Shown here: positions 17,000 to 26,126 of the stretch, piece after piece
Position numbering within the stretch: position 1 is the first letter of the stretch
How the letters are laid out: each line of letters opens with the position of its first letter
NCBI GenBank assembly: GCA_964412015.1
Contig: CAYPMO010000015.1
Location: forward strand, 6,292-70,291
DNA: 64,000 nucleotides
Direction: 5' to 3'
Source of the DNA: SZUA-318 sp964412015
Lineage (GTDB): Bacteria; Gemmatimonadota; Gemmatimonadetes; Longimicrobiales; Gaopeijiaceae
Made by a program: the position numbers and the translations under genes
The notes under the pieces: model-generated
The model's input: only the letters and a program-made list of their open reading frames with translations
Told to the model about the DNA's origin: nothing
Database searches by the model: none

Positions 17000-17254
17000 C
17001 TACAGGTCCAGCTCCCGGCGGACCTCCTCCCAGGGCACCGTGCCGAGCTCCGAGACGGCTTCGAGCGCCGCCCCCCAATCCCGCTTCTCGAGCAGGGCGC
17101 GGAGGCGCTCGAGCAGGTTCGCGTCCCCCACCGGCACGATCGCGACGAGCTCCTTGCCGTGACGCGTCACGACGAAGCGCTCGCCTCCGTAGGCCGCGCG
17201 GTTGAGCAGCTCGGCCATGTTGCTTCGGGCTTCCGCGGTGCTGATCGGCTTCAT
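17000..17254 (-). CDS. Phd/YefM-type antitoxin
   Basis: 84 residues: MKPISTAEARSNMAELLNRA, then GGERFVVTRHGKELVAIVP. This is the Phd/YefM DNA-binding fold, in which an N-terminal strand and two helices are followed by the F-x-V-T-R-x-G-K-x-x-A-x-I-x-P strand signature. The C-terminal 35 residues are charged helix that would cover the toxin. The start was chosen at the ATG that begins the fold; 22 extra codons upstream have no similarity. A perfect inverted repeat lies 77-93 bp upstream. Confidence 0.88.
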   Translation of the reverse strand: MKPISTAEARSNMAELLNRAAYGGERFVVTRHGKELVAIVPVGDANLLERLRALLEKRDWGAALEAVSELGTVPWEEVRRELDL

Positions 17255-17330
17255 CGTCGGGTTCCTCCGTGGCGGCCTGCTCGGTCTTGGACGGCGCGAG
17301 GGGTCCCAAGGTTGGAACAAGATGAACGAT

Positions 17331-17347
17331 TTGTACTAAACGTACAA
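17331..17347. promoter_or_regulatory. Inverted repeat operator of the toxin-antitoxin unit
   Basis: TTGTAC (17331-17336) and GTACAA (17342-17347) are perfect inverted repeats with a 5-bp spacer, in the AT-rich region before the antitoxin. Phd-family antitoxins autoregulate by binding such short palindromes, so this is the likely operator. It may instead lie in the terminator/leader zone of the upstream symporter gene. Confidence 0.45.
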
Positions 17348-17417
17348 GTGCGACGGGGGCACCGCATGCCTTGTCGCCGGCCGGTTGCCGAGGGGAGGGC
17401 GGTCTCCCTCGAGACCT

Positions 17418-18839
17418 TCACGCCCTCCGCGAGCGCCCCGAGCGCACCGCGAAAGCGAGGCCGAACACCAGGGCCGACCCGACGAGACCCCACGTCGTGG
17501 GACTCACCGCCGCGATCCAACCCGAAGGCTCCAACCAGTCCCGCCAGGGCGCGAACGTCGCGGCGACCAGGACCAGGACGCCGCCGGCGATCGCGGCGAG
17601 CGCCTCGGGCGTGCCGATCCGTCGCGATTCGAGCCCTGCCACCACGGGCACGAAGAGGCTGACGCCGAGGAGCGAATAGAAAATGGAGAGCGAAGCGATG
17701 ACCGACGGCAGCGCGATAGCCAGCGCGACGCCCAGCATTCCTCCGCCCAGCGCCGCGGCACGGGCCACCCGGAGCACCTGCAGATCATCGGCATTCGGCC
17801 TGACGAAGCGCTTGTAGAGGTCCTTCGACAGGGACGTGGACAGCATGAAGAGGACCGCGTCCGCGGAGCTCAGCTGGGCGGACACCACGGCGGCCAGGCC
17901 CAGGCTCCCCAGCCACAGCGGCACGCCCGCGGTGAGGACCATGGGCAGGGCGAGCTCGCCGTTGGCCAGATTCGGGTCGAAGGCCCGCGCGACCATGCCG
18001 AGCACCGGGAACAGCGGTGCGAAGGCAAGGAGCGCGAACCCGCACCATCCCACCCCGATCCGGACGGCCCTCTCGTCTCGAGCCCCATAGACCTTCTGCA
18101 GAAGCCCGGGTGAGACGATGAAGGCCGGCACGAGCAGCGCCAGCAGCGTCCACGTCGCGCTTCCACCCCACGGATCGAAGTAGCCTGCGGTGCCAGGAGA
18201 GCTTGCCGGCGCAGCGGCCACCACGGCCGCCCACCCCCCCGCCTCGGCCACGGCCCAGGGGAGCGCCACTAGGGGCCCGACGACCATGAGCACGACCTGG
18301 ACCAGGTTCACCCACGCCGAGCTCAGGAGCCCGCCGGCCGCGAAGTACGCCGTCATCACCACGGCGCCGATCAGGCAGCCGGCCGCCTTGGGGACGCCCG
18401 CGACCACGTCGAGAACCCAGGCGAGCGCGATGAGCTGCCCCGCGAGGATGGCGAGGCTGCCCAGCCAGAGCAGGATCGCGATCGTGGCCCTGACCTCCTT
18501 GCCGTAGCGGTGCTCCAGGAAGTCGCCGGCGGTGTGGAGATCGTAGTCGCGCGCGACCCGCCAGATCCTGGGCCCCACCCAGAACGCCAGCAGCAGCGTC
18601 CCGATACCCGCCGACCCCACCCACCAGGTGCCGCTCAGCCCCGCATCGTAGCCGAGTCCGGCCGCGCCGACGGTCGAGCCCGCGCCGATGTTGGCCGCGA
18701 ACATCGTCGAGAACACGAGGATCGGGCCCAGCCCGCGGCCGGCCACGAAGAACGAGTCGGTCGTACGGACCCGCCGGCCGACCCAGAGCCCCAACGCGAC
18801 GATCAGGACCGAGTAGACGATCAGGACGGCGAGCGTCAT
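17418..18839 (-). CDS. Sodium:solute symporter (SSS) family protein
   Basis: 473 residues with about 13 hydrophobic helices. N-terminal signature: VGRRVRTTDSFFVAGRGLGP, then MFAANIGAGSTVGAAGLGYD (the unwound first core helix of the LeuT-like fold). Later come the Ser-containing ALSSADAVLF-like segment (here AQLSSADAVLFMLSTSLSKDLY), which marks the Na2 site, and a second repeat. It overlaps the preceding peptidase gene by ATGA. With gamma-glutamyltransferase and aminopeptidase upstream, a role in taking up amino acids or small peptides is plausible, but substrate cannot be read from sequence. Confidence 0.88.
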   Translation of the reverse strand: MTLAVLIVYSVLIVALGLWVGRRVRTTDSFFVAGRGLGPILVFSTMFAANIGAGSTVGAAGLGYDAGLSGTWWVGSAGIGTLLLAFWVGPRIWRVARDYDLHTAGDFLEHRYGKEVRATIAILLWLGSLAILAGQLIALAWVLDVVAGVPKAAGCLIGAVVMTAYFAAGGLLSSAWVNLVQVVLMVVGPLVALPWAVAEAGGWAAVVAAAPASSPGTAGYFDPWGGSATWTLLALLVPAFIVSPGLLQKVYGARDERAVRIGVGWCGFALLAFAPLFPVLGMVARAFDPNLANGELALPMVLTAGVPLWLGSLGLAAVVSAQLSSADAVLFMLSTSLSKDLYKRFVRPNADDLQVLRVARAAALGGGMLGVALAIALPSVIASLSIFYSLLGVSLFVPVVAGLESRRIGTPEALAAIAGGVLVLVAATFAPWRDWLEPSGWIAAVSPTTWGLVGSALVFGLAFAVRSGRSRRA

Positions 18840-19912
18840 CGCATCGGGCGCAGCCGGCAGGCGCTCGGGAACTGCTCACAGTAGCCGAGCCTGCTGGAGC
18901 CCAGCCGTCTGGACGTCAGGATCGCGTGCACGACGGAGCGGCCGAGCGCATCCGCAGCCGCCTCGTAGATGCCACCCAGGTCCCGATTCGACAGCGCGTC
19001 GCTCGACGGCGTGCCGGTGGCGAGGCCGAAGACCGTGTCCCCGTCGCCCAGGCCGTGCACCGGCTTGATCGAGCGCGAGAGACCGTCGTTGGCGATCATC
19101 GCCATGCGCTCGGCCTGCGTCTGGTCCAGCGGCGCGTCGGTCGCCACCACGGCGATCACAGTGTTGAAGGCCGCATCGCTCGAGCCGTCCTGGGGCGGAC
19201 CTCCGGTCGCGCGCCAGGCCGCGCATTCCTCTCCCTCGGGCGCGACGAGGTTGAACTCGCTCGCCAGCTCCAGGAAGAGCCCGTACGGGAGGCAGGTGGC
19301 CCGGTCCACGGGCGAGCCGGACGGATTGAGGGCCACGATCGCCCCGACCGTGTAGCCACTCGGCAGCACGACGCTCGCGGAGCCGAGACCCCACCCGGCG
19401 CCCGTGCCCGCCCCGACCCGGCCCATCGGAGTCGGGGCGGAGGTCGCCGCGTCCGCCGCCCGGTACCCGAACTCGGCGTCCGGCCGTCTCGCGAAGTCGC
19501 CGCCACGTCCCAGGTCGAACAGGATCGCCGCGGGCACGATGGGCACGACGCCGCCGGGCACCGGGTACCCGAGGCCACGCTCCTCCAGCCAGCGCATCAC
19601 GCCGGTGGCGGCGTCCAGGCCGTAGGCGCTCCCGCCGCTCAGCACGACGGCGTCGACCCGCGTCACGAGCCCGCCCGGCTTCAGGAGGTCGGTTTCCCTG
19701 GTGCCCGGCGCACCGCCGAGTTGGCTGTACCCCGCCGTCGCGCCGCGCTCCGTGAGTACCACCGTGGTGCCCGTCCGGTAGCCCCCGTCCACACGGGCGT
19801 GGTGGCCCACCTTGATGCCGGGCACGTCGGTGATCGTGTTCGTCGGACCCCGCTGCTGTGCGGCCACACCCCAGGGCGAGACGAGGAGCGCCGCGACCAC
19901 GAACTCCTTCAT
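18836..19912 (-). CDS. Exported P1/S58-family aminopeptidase (DmpA-like)
   Basis: 358 residues. A signal peptide (about residues 1-20, ending VAA-Q) is followed by the S58/P1 core: ITDVPGIKVGHH, TVVLTERGATAGYSQLGGAPGTRETDLL, VVLSGGSAYGLDAATGVM and a self-cleavage region FNTVIAVVATDAPL. In this family the enzyme cleaves itself before the nucleophile (Asn-Thr here), releasing the N-terminal nucleophile that acts on N-terminal amino acids or D-esters. ATG 19912 was preferred over 19918 because AAGGG sits 6 bases before it. Its place between CcmH and an SSS symporter suggests periplasmic peptide salvage. Confidence 0.87.
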   Translation of the reverse strand: MKEFVVAALLVSPWGVAAQQRGPTNTITDVPGIKVGHHARVDGGYRTGTTVVLTERGATAGYSQLGGAPGTRETDLLKPGGLVTRVDAVVLSGGSAYGLDAATGVMRWLEERGLGYPVPGGVVPIVPAAILFDLGRGGDFARRPDAEFGYRAADAATSAPTPMGRVGAGTGAGWGLGSASVVLPSGYTVGAIVALNPSGSPVDRATCLPYGLFLELASEFNLVAPEGEECAAWRATGGPPQDGSSDAAFNTVIAVVATDAPLDQTQAERMAMIANDGLSRSIKPVHGLGDGDTVFGLATGTPSSDALSNRDLGGIYEAAADALGRSVVHAILTSRRLGSSRLGYCEQFPSACRLRPMR

Positions 19913-20019
19913 TGCCATCCCTTCATCAGCCTCCGCGACCGCCGAGTCATGCCCATCAACGTGGCCACGCCAGGATCGCGGCGGAAGATACCGGCGGCCT
20001 CGACGACGACGCCAGCGAC

Positions 20020-20562
20020 CTACCAGTCCGGGCGCTCCGACTCCTCGAGCTTCCTCAGCTCCGCGGCGAGAAGAGCCTGCTCGGCCTCGGAGGGCCGCTC
20101 CACCGGAACGAGCGGCTCCCCGGGCGCGGATCCCCGGCGGATCACCAGCCCGACCAGCATGCCGGCGGTGACCATGGCCAGCGCGGGAAGCAGGTAGCCG
20201 ACCAGGTTGAACCCTTCGGCCGGGGGTGACATGAGGACCGTGGGACCGAACTCCGCCACGAAGCCCGCCTTGATGGCCTCGGGCGTGACGCCCGCCTCGA
20301 GATCGCGGCGGATACGTGCCGACCACTCCGGCGACGTGCCGCACTGCATCTGGTACTGGCACGAGTGGACATCGAGGCCACAGCCGCAGCTGCACTTCAG
20401 GCTCCGCTCGAGCGCGAGGTACTCCTCGCCGAGTTCGCCTTCGTGATAGTGGCCGTCGCTCTGCTGGATCTGGGCGACGAGGGCGGGGGTGACGGGCGTG
20501 CCGGCGGGCACGGCCAGGCTCAACGCGACGGCCACCTGGGCCAGGAGGGGCAGACTGGTCAC
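20020..20562 (-). CDS. ccmH: CcmH/CycL-type cytochrome c maturation protein
   Basis: 180 residues. Signal or anchor sequence (residues about 6-22), then the CcmH domain: LALERSLKCSCGCGLDVHSC, EWSARIRRDLEAGVTPEAI, VAEFGPTVLMSPPAEGFN and a single transmembrane helix (about 121-140). CcmH normally has an LRCxxCQ redox motif that reduces the apocytochrome c thiols before haem ligation; here it is a run of alternating cysteines (57, 59, 61) plus Cys 68 and 74. It would support maturation of the many multihaem cytochromes in the window. No other ccm gene is present, so the rest of the system must be elsewhere. Confidence 0.82.
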   Translation of the reverse strand: MTSLPLLAQVAVALSLAVPAGTPVTPALVAQIQQSDGHYHEGELGEEYLALERSLKCSCGCGLDVHSCQYQMQCGTSPEWSARIRRDLEAGVTPEAIKAGFVAEFGPTVLMSPPAEGFNLVGYLLPALAMVTAGMLVGLVIRRGSAPGEPLVPVERPSEAEQALLAAELRKLEESERPDW

Positions 20563-20626
20563 GGGTGCTTCCCTTGCTGTGGGGTTCGCGTCCTTCTGTT
20601 CCGCCCTCCTACACGGCGTCGAGCCC

Positions 20627-22390
20627 TCAGTGCCCTCGCGCGCCCGCGTTCGAGTTCCGCGGGTCGGCCGCCCCGAGTCGGTCGCCCGTCCTCGGGTCGA
20701 TCATGATCGAGTGGGCCAGCCCCTGACCGCCGCTCATCTCCACGGTGTGGCCCAACGCTCGGAGCGCTTCCAGAGCGGCCTCGCTCGTCCCGTCCCCCTC
20801 GATGCGGATCCGGTCCGGAAGCCACTGGTGGTGGATGCGCGGCGCGTTCACGGCCTCCTGGATGTTCATCCCGAAGTCCACGACGTTGAGCACCACCTGG
20901 AGGACCGTGTTGATGATCGTGCGGCCACCCGGGCTTCCGACGACGGCGACGAGCCGCCCGTCCTTCGCGAGGATGGACGGCGTCATCGAGGACAGCATGC
21001 GCTGCTCGGGCCGGGCCAGATTCGGCGTCGTGCCGATCAGGCCGGTCTCGTTCGTGAGGCCCGGACCCGCGTTGAAGTCCCCCATCTCGTTGTTGAGCAA
21101 GAACCCGGCCCCGGGCACGACGATGCCGCTGCCGTACCCCGCCTCGAGCGTGTAGGTCGCCGACACGGCCATCCCGTTGGCGTCCACCACGGAGAAGTGC
21201 GTGGTCTCGGGGCTCTCGTAGCTCTCCGTGACGTCCGCGGGCGCCGAGGCCGAGGCCTTCCGCGAATCGATGGTCCTGCGCAGCGCGTCGGCGTGCTCCT
21301 TGCTGATCAGCTCGTGCACAGGAACGTCCACGAAGTCCATATCGGCCACGTATTGGGCCCGGTCGCGGAACGCACGCCGCATGGCCTCCGCCACATGGTG
21401 CAGATAGGGCGCCGTATTGTGCCCCATCGAGGCGACGTCATAACCCTCCAGGATGTTCAGCATGGTCAGCAGCCCCACGCCACCGGAGCTCGGCGGAGGC
21501 ATCGTGATGATCTCGTAGCCGCGGTACGTCCCGCGCAGAGGCGTGCGTTCGCGGGCCTGATAGAGCTCGAGATCGGCTTCGGTGATGAGCCCACCACCCC
21601 GCCGCATCTCGTCGGCGAGGAGCTTGGCGGTCTCGCCCCGATAGAAGCCGTCCCGCCCGTTCAGCATGATCCGCGTGAGGGTCTTCCCGAGGTCGGGCTG
21701 CTTCAGCGTGTCACCGGCCTGATAGCGGGTCCCGTCGGGCCTCGAGAACGCGGCGACCGTGGCCGGATGCGCGTTCTCCCGAGTGGTGAGGCGCTCGAGG
21801 CCGCGGGCCAGGCTCTCGTGCAGCGCGAACCCGTCCTGCGCGAGGGCCACGGCGGGATAGACGAGGCGCTCCCAGGGGAGGGAGCCGTACATCCGGTGGG
21901 CCTTGTCGAAGCCCGCCACGGTCCCGGGCACGCCCACGGCCTTGTGGCTGTGGTGGTGGATCTGGGAGGAGTACTCCCCATTCTCGTCCAGCCACATCCT
22001 CGGGTAGGCGCCCAGCGGGGCCTTCTCACGGAAGTCGAACGTGGTCGTCGTACCGTTCGGGAACCGGATCACGAAGAAGCCGCCGCCCCCGATGTTGCCC
22101 GCGGAGGGATGCACCACGGCCAGCGCGAAGCCCGTGGCGATCGCCGCGTCCACCGCATTGCCGCCGGCGGCCAGGACGTCGCGCCCGACTTCACTCGCGA
22201 GCCAGTGCTCGGAGACGACCATGCCGTGGGCCGCACGGACGGGCTCGGCCGACGGGCGCGCGCACGCCGAATCGGCGGCCGACCGCCCGGCCGGAGCGGG
22301 CGTGAGCGCCAGGAGCGCCGCGACGAGCGGGATGCCCACGACCGGGATGCCGAGGGCCTTGCGGGACGGGATGCGACGTGTCGTGATCAT
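20627..22390 (-). CDS. ggt: Gamma-glutamyltransferase
   Basis: 587 residues, the usual length for the two-subunit precursor. A signal sequence is followed by AHGMVVSEHWLASEVGRDVLAAGGNAVDAAIA and NIGGGGFFVIR. The processing site is ESPETTHFSVVDANG, where the second Thr of TTHFS is the autocatalytic nucleophile. GSPGGRTIINTVLQV and PRIHHQWLP lie in the small subunit. It hydrolyses or transfers the gamma-glutamyl group of glutathione and related peptides in the periplasm. The upstream open frame before ATG 22390 has no similarity. It precedes ccmH, an aminopeptidase and a symporter on the same strand. Confidence 0.93.
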   Translation of the reverse strand: MITTRRIPSRKALGIPVVGIPLVAALLALTPAPAGRSAADSACARPSAEPVRAAHGMVVSEHWLASEVGRDVLAAGGNAVDAAIATGFALAVVHPSAGNIGGGGFFVIRFPNGTTTTFDFREKAPLGAYPRMWLDENGEYSSQIHHHSHKAVGVPGTVAGFDKAHRMYGSLPWERLVYPAVALAQDGFALHESLARGLERLTTRENAHPATVAAFSRPDGTRYQAGDTLKQPDLGKTLTRIMLNGRDGFYRGETAKLLADEMRRGGGLITEADLELYQARERTPLRGTYRGYEIITMPPPSSGGVGLLTMLNILEGYDVASMGHNTAPYLHHVAEAMRRAFRDRAQYVADMDFVDVPVHELISKEHADALRRTIDSRKASASAPADVTESYESPETTHFSVVDANGMAVSATYTLEAGYGSGIVVPGAGFLLNNEMGDFNAGPGLTNETGLIGTTPNLARPEQRMLSSMTPSILAKDGRLVAVVGSPGGRTIINTVLQVVLNVVDFGMNIQEAVNAPRIHHQWLPDRIRIEGDGTSEAALEALRALGHTVEMSGGQGLAHSIMIDPRTGDRLGAADPRNSNAGARGH

Positions 22391-22585
22391 GAGAGTGCGA
22401 GGCCAGGGTCGAGCCGCGTCGCGGACGTCCGCAGCGCGGCAGCCGTCGGGCACGGTTGCGCCGGCTGAAGTGAAAGATCCCGGGACGGACGCCGATGCGC
22501 CAGCGGTGGTTGCCCCGCGGGCGCGGATACGTACCTTGCCCGGCTTTCCCGCCTTCTTCGATCCGAACGCCGTGAGGTAGCAGGG

Positions 22586-23728
22586 ATGACGATCCGCAGA
22601 CGCGACTTCCTGAAGAAAGCCACGGCGGGTGCCGCCGGCGCCGCGGCCCTCGGCGCGTGCGGTGACGCCGGACCCGGCACCGCCGCCACCGACGCGGGCA
22701 TCACGGGGCCGGCCGTGCACTGGCGCCTCGTCACCAGCTTCCCGAGGAGCCTCGACCTGATCCACGGAGCGGGCGACAAAGTCGCGGAGCGGGTCTCGGC
22801 GATCACGGGCGGCAGCTTCACCATGCGCGTGTACGCCGCCGGCGAGATCGTCCCCGCGCTCCAGGTCATGGACGCGGTGCAGCAGGGTACCGTGCAGTGC
22901 GGCGTATCGCCCGGGTATTACTACATCGGCAAGAGCCCGGCCCTCGCGTTCGACTCATCGGTCCCCTTCGGCCTCTCGACCCGCCAGCAGCTCGCGTGGC
23001 TCTACCACGGAGGCGGCCTCGACCTCCTGAACTCGGTCTATGGGGACTTCGGCATCGTGACGTTCCCGTGCCTCTCCACCGGAGGCCAGATGGGAGGTTG
23101 GTTCCGGCGTGAGGTGAACACGCTCGCGGACCTGAACGGGCTCCGCATGCGCATCCCCGGGATCGGCGGTGAGATCATGGCCCGGCTGGGCGTCACCGTG
23201 CAGGTGCTCGGGGGCGGTGACATCTATCCGGCGCTCGAGCGCGGCGCGATCGACGCCACGGAATGGGTCGGGCCCTACGACGACGAGAAGCTGGGTTTCC
23301 ATCAGATCGCGAAGAACTACTACTACCCGGGGTGGTGGGAGCCCGGTCTCTGCGGCTCGCTCCTGGTAAACCGGGCCGCGTTCGACGCGCTTCCGCCCGC
23401 GTATCAGGAGGCCCTCCGGACCGCGTGCGCCGCCTCCATGCTGGACCGGCTGTCCGCCTACGACGCCGCCAACCCGCTGGCGCTGCGCAGGCTGGTCCGG
23501 GAGCACGGAGTGACGCTGCGCGCGTATTCCACCGAGATCATGGAGGCAGCGTGGCGCGAGGCCAACGAGTACCTGGAAGAGCAAGCGGTGGCCGACGCCA
23601 CGTTCAAGCGGGTGTACGACGACTGGAAGGAATTCCGCGCGCTCGCCTATCCCCATTCCGCCGGCAACGAGCTGATGTTCCAGAACTTCGCGTTCCCGAA
23701 GATCGGGCGGGCGGATATGGGAGCGTGA
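22586..23728 (+). CDS. TRAP transporter solute-binding protein (DctP family, TakP-like)
   Basis: 380 residues. The N-terminus combines a Tat-type twin Arg (MTIRRRDFLKKA) with a lipobox-like LGAC. The DctP fold is clear: WRLVTSFPRSLDLIHGAGDKVAERV, then GEIVPALQVMDAVQQGTV, a long central helix, and the signature GAIDATEWVGPYDDEKLGF plus YYYPGWWEPG. The latter resembles 2-oxoacid-binding receptors of the TakP type, so pyruvate-like or other organic acids are plausible ligands. The permease genes are not adjacent; a DctQM pair without its own receptor lies at 34.3-36.2 kb. It is divergent from the gamma-glutamyltransferase gene. Confidence 0.88.
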   Translation: MTIRRRDFLKKATAGAAGAAALGACGDAGPGTAATDAGITGPAVHWRLVTSFPRSLDLIHGAGDKVAERVSAITGGSFTMRVYAAGEIVPALQVMDAVQQGTVQCGVSPGYYYIGKSPALAFDSSVPFGLSTRQQLAWLYHGGGLDLLNSVYGDFGIVTFPCLSTGGQMGGWFRREVNTLADLNGLRMRIPGIGGEIMARLGVTVQVLGGGDIYPALERGAIDATEWVGPYDDEKLGFHQIAKNYYYPGWWEPGLCGSLLVNRAAFDALPPAYQEALRTACAASMLDRLSAYDAANPLALRRLVREHGVTLRAYSTEIMEAAWREANEYLEEQAVADATFKRVYDDWKEFRALAYPHSAGNELMFQNFAFPKIGRADMGA

Positions 23729-23774
23729 GGATCGAGCCCGCCCGAGACGGCCGTCCGGGCGCGCTGAACGTGAG

Positions 23775-23804
23775 TTGACATACACGAGAATGATTATCAG
23801 TTTC
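23775..23804 (+). promoter_or_regulatory. Promoter with Fur-box-like operator upstream of TonB receptor
   Basis: A perfect -35-like TTGACA (23775-23780) is followed by a 19-bp palindrome at 23786-23804 (GAGAATGATTATCAGTTTC). This matches the classical Fur consensus at 15 of 19 positions. It lies 25 bp before the receptor ATG, so iron-bound Fur would block transcription. Iron control is therefore well supported, though not proven. Confidence 0.72.
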
Positions 23805-23828
23805 ACCATATATGAGGTCGGAACGACC

Positions 23829-26105
23829 ATGACCAGAGCGTCTGTCGTCACCGTTGTCGTCCTGACCCTCTTCATTTCGTCTCCACGGGGGGTCGCGGGT
23901 GCCGCGCCCGACGGGGTATCCGCTGGGAGCCGCGAGGCCGAGGTTTCGCTGGCTGCCACCGACTCCACGCCCGGCGCCGTGACGGGGCGGGTCCAGGGAG
24001 ACGGACGTCCCGTCGCCTATGCTCAGGTTTCGGTCAGAGGATCCAACCGGATTCTGATCACCGACAAAGAGGGCCGTTTCGTCCTGAGCTCCCTCGCGCC
24101 GGGACACCATATCCTCCTCGTGACCGCCATGGGTTACGAGACGGTGGAGCAGGGGTTCGAGGTCTCGCCGGGCGGAGGCGATTTCGTGGAAATCCAGCTC
24201 TCGCCCGCGGCGCTGGAACTGAACCCCATCGTGGTCACGGGCACCATGAGGGAGGCCTTCGTCTCCGAGTCCCCGGTGAAGGTGGAGGTGGTCAACGTCC
24301 GGTACCTGGAACGCAACACGACCCACAACCTCATGGATGCGATCCAGACGGTGAACGGGCTTTATACCCAGGTGGACTGCGGCGTCTGTTACACCAACAA
24401 CATCCGCATCAACGGCATGGAGGGGCCGTACACGGCCGTCCTGATCGACGGGATGCCCATCATGAGCGCCTTGGCCTCGGTCTACGGGCTGAACGGAATC
24501 AACCCGTCCACGATCGAGCGGATGGAGATCGTCAAGGGGCCCTCCTCGACACTCTACGGCTCCGAGGCCATGGCGGGTGTGGTGAACGTGATCACCAAGG
24601 ATCCGGACTTCACGCCCCGCTTCAGCGGGGACCTGCGGGTACAGAGCTCCGGCGAGCGGATCCTGGACGTGTCGTTCAGTCCCGGAACCGAGGCGCTCCG
24701 CGGGCTCGTGAGCGCCTCGGTCCAGCGCATGAACCGATTCCTGGACGATAACGGAGACGGATTCTCCGACCTGCCCAAGGCCAACAACGCGACGCTCATG
24801 GGAAAGCTGTCCTGGCGAAGGGACAAGACAGACATGATGGACCTCGCCGCGAAGTACTACTACGAGGACCGATGGGGTGGGGTGGAGGCGTGGAAGCCCG
24901 AGCTGAGGGGAAGTGACCAGGTCTACGGCGAATCCATCTTCACCCACCGCGTGGAGGTCATGGGCAGCCTGAAACCCAGCGCGCTCGCGGGCTGGAAGCT
25001 CGACTTCTCCTACGCCTGGCACGATCAGGACGCCATGTACGGAGACACCCCGTACACCGGGATCTTCCAGACCTACTTCGGGAATCTCACCCATGAAGGA
25101 ACCGTGGGAACCCGCCACACGTACCTCGTGGGACTCACGGCCCGGCACCACGTTCACGACGACAACACGGTCGCGACGGTGGACCGCTACTCCCGGTTCA
25201 TCCCCGGCGTGTTCGTCCAGGACGAATACGTGTTCTCGTCGTGGAGCCTCCTGGGGGGAATGCGCCTGGATCACCACCAGAACCACGGCGTCATCGCGTC
25301 ACCGCGGCTCTCCGTGAAGTGGAGTCCGGGAAGGAGCGGCAAGACCACGCTGCGGGTGAACGGAGGTACCGGCTTCCGGGTGGTGAACGCCTTCAGCGAG
25401 GACTTCGCGGCCATCGTCCACGGGTCCCGGGACGTCGTGATCGGGGAGAAGCTGGATCCGGAGCGGTCCTGGAGCGTGACGGGAAACCTGAACCAGGTCC
25501 TGGACTTCGACGGCAACCCGATGGCGCTGGACGTGGATCTCTTCTACACCCGGTTCTCCAACCAGCTCATCGCGGACTACGACGTGGATCCCCGGCTGAT
25601 CGTCTTCCGCAACCTGGCCGGGAAGTCCGTCAGCCGCGGCGCCTCCATCACCGTGGACCAGAGCTTCTCCGACCTTCCCCTCCTCTATTCCGCCGGGATC
25701 ACGTTCCAGGACGTGTACTCCGAGGAGGCGGGGCACAAGAAGGCGTTGAACTTCTCTCCGGTCTTCAAGGGTGTGTGGTCCGTGTCCTGGGAACTGCCCA
25801 AGGATGCGAGGCTGGACTACACCGGGACCGTGACGGGACCCATGAGCCTACCCGAGTTCGATCCTCCGTTCGAGCGGGCCGATCGCTCTCCGGTCTATTC
25901 GCTCCACAACCTGCAAGGCACCCTCGACGTAGGCAGTGGCTGGCAGCTCTACGCGTCGGTCAAGAACCTCTTCAACTGGACGCAGCAGAGTCCCCTCATC
26001 GATCCGGAACATCCCTTCGGGGACGCCTTCGACACGTCCTACGTGTACGGGCCGATCTTCGGACGACAATTCGTCCTGGGCGTCCGAATGGCGAAAGAGC
26101 GTTAG
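23829..26105 (+). CDS. TonB-dependent outer-membrane receptor, probably Fur-regulated
   Basis: 758 residues. Signal peptide (1-23, hydrophobic VVTVVVLTLFISS), an N-terminal carboxypeptidase-regulatory-like beta domain (TGRVQGDGRPVAYAQVSVRG), then the plug domain: VVNVRYLERNTTHNLMDAIQ, a CGVC pair, NNIRINGMEGPYTAVLIDGM and IERMEIVKGPSSTLYGSEAM. The 22-strand barrel ends with a typical aromatic-tipped final strand (FGRQFVLGVRMAKER). It would pull an iron complex, cobalamin or similar ligand across the outer membrane using TonB energy. A BtuF-like protein follows 21 bp downstream. ATG 23829 was chosen because it begins the signal; upstream codons would cover the promoter. Confidence 0.9.
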   Translation: MTRASVVTVVVLTLFISSPRGVAGAAPDGVSAGSREAEVSLAATDSTPGAVTGRVQGDGRPVAYAQVSVRGSNRILITDKEGRFVLSSLAPGHHILLVTAMGYETVEQGFEVSPGGGDFVEIQLSPAALELNPIVVTGTMREAFVSESPVKVEVVNVRYLERNTTHNLMDAIQTVNGLYTQVDCGVCYTNNIRINGMEGPYTAVLIDGMPIMSALASVYGLNGINPSTIERMEIVKGPSSTLYGSEAMAGVVNVITKDPDFTPRFSGDLRVQSSGERILDVSFSPGTEALRGLVSASVQRMNRFLDDNGDGFSDLPKANNATLMGKLSWRRDKTDMMDLAAKYYYEDRWGGVEAWKPELRGSDQVYGESIFTHRVEVMGSLKPSALAGWKLDFSYAWHDQDAMYGDTPYTGIFQTYFGNLTHEGTVGTRHTYLVGLTARHHVHDDNTVATVDRYSRFIPGVFVQDEYVFSSWSLLGGMRLDHHQNHGVIASPRLSVKWSPGRSGKTTLRVNGGTGFRVVNAFSEDFAAIVHGSRDVVIGEKLDPERSWSVTGNLNQVLDFDGNPMALDVDLFYTRFSNQLIADYDVDPRLIVFRNLAGKSVSRGASITVDQSFSDLPLLYSAGITFQDVYSEEAGHKKALNFSPVFKGVWSVSWELPKDARLDYTGTVTGPMSLPEFDPPFERADRSPVYSLHNLQGTLDVGSGWQLYASVKNLFNWTQQSPLIDPEHPFGDAFDTSYVYGPIFGRQFVLGVRMAKER

Positions 26106-26126
26106 GAACCGGGAGCTTTTGAGGGC

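Noticed and set aside
20489..22468. Plus-strand open frame opposite the gamma-glutamyltransferase
   Set aside because: Its composition (His/Arg/Gly-rich) and lack of motifs mark it as a shadow of the minus-strand enzyme.
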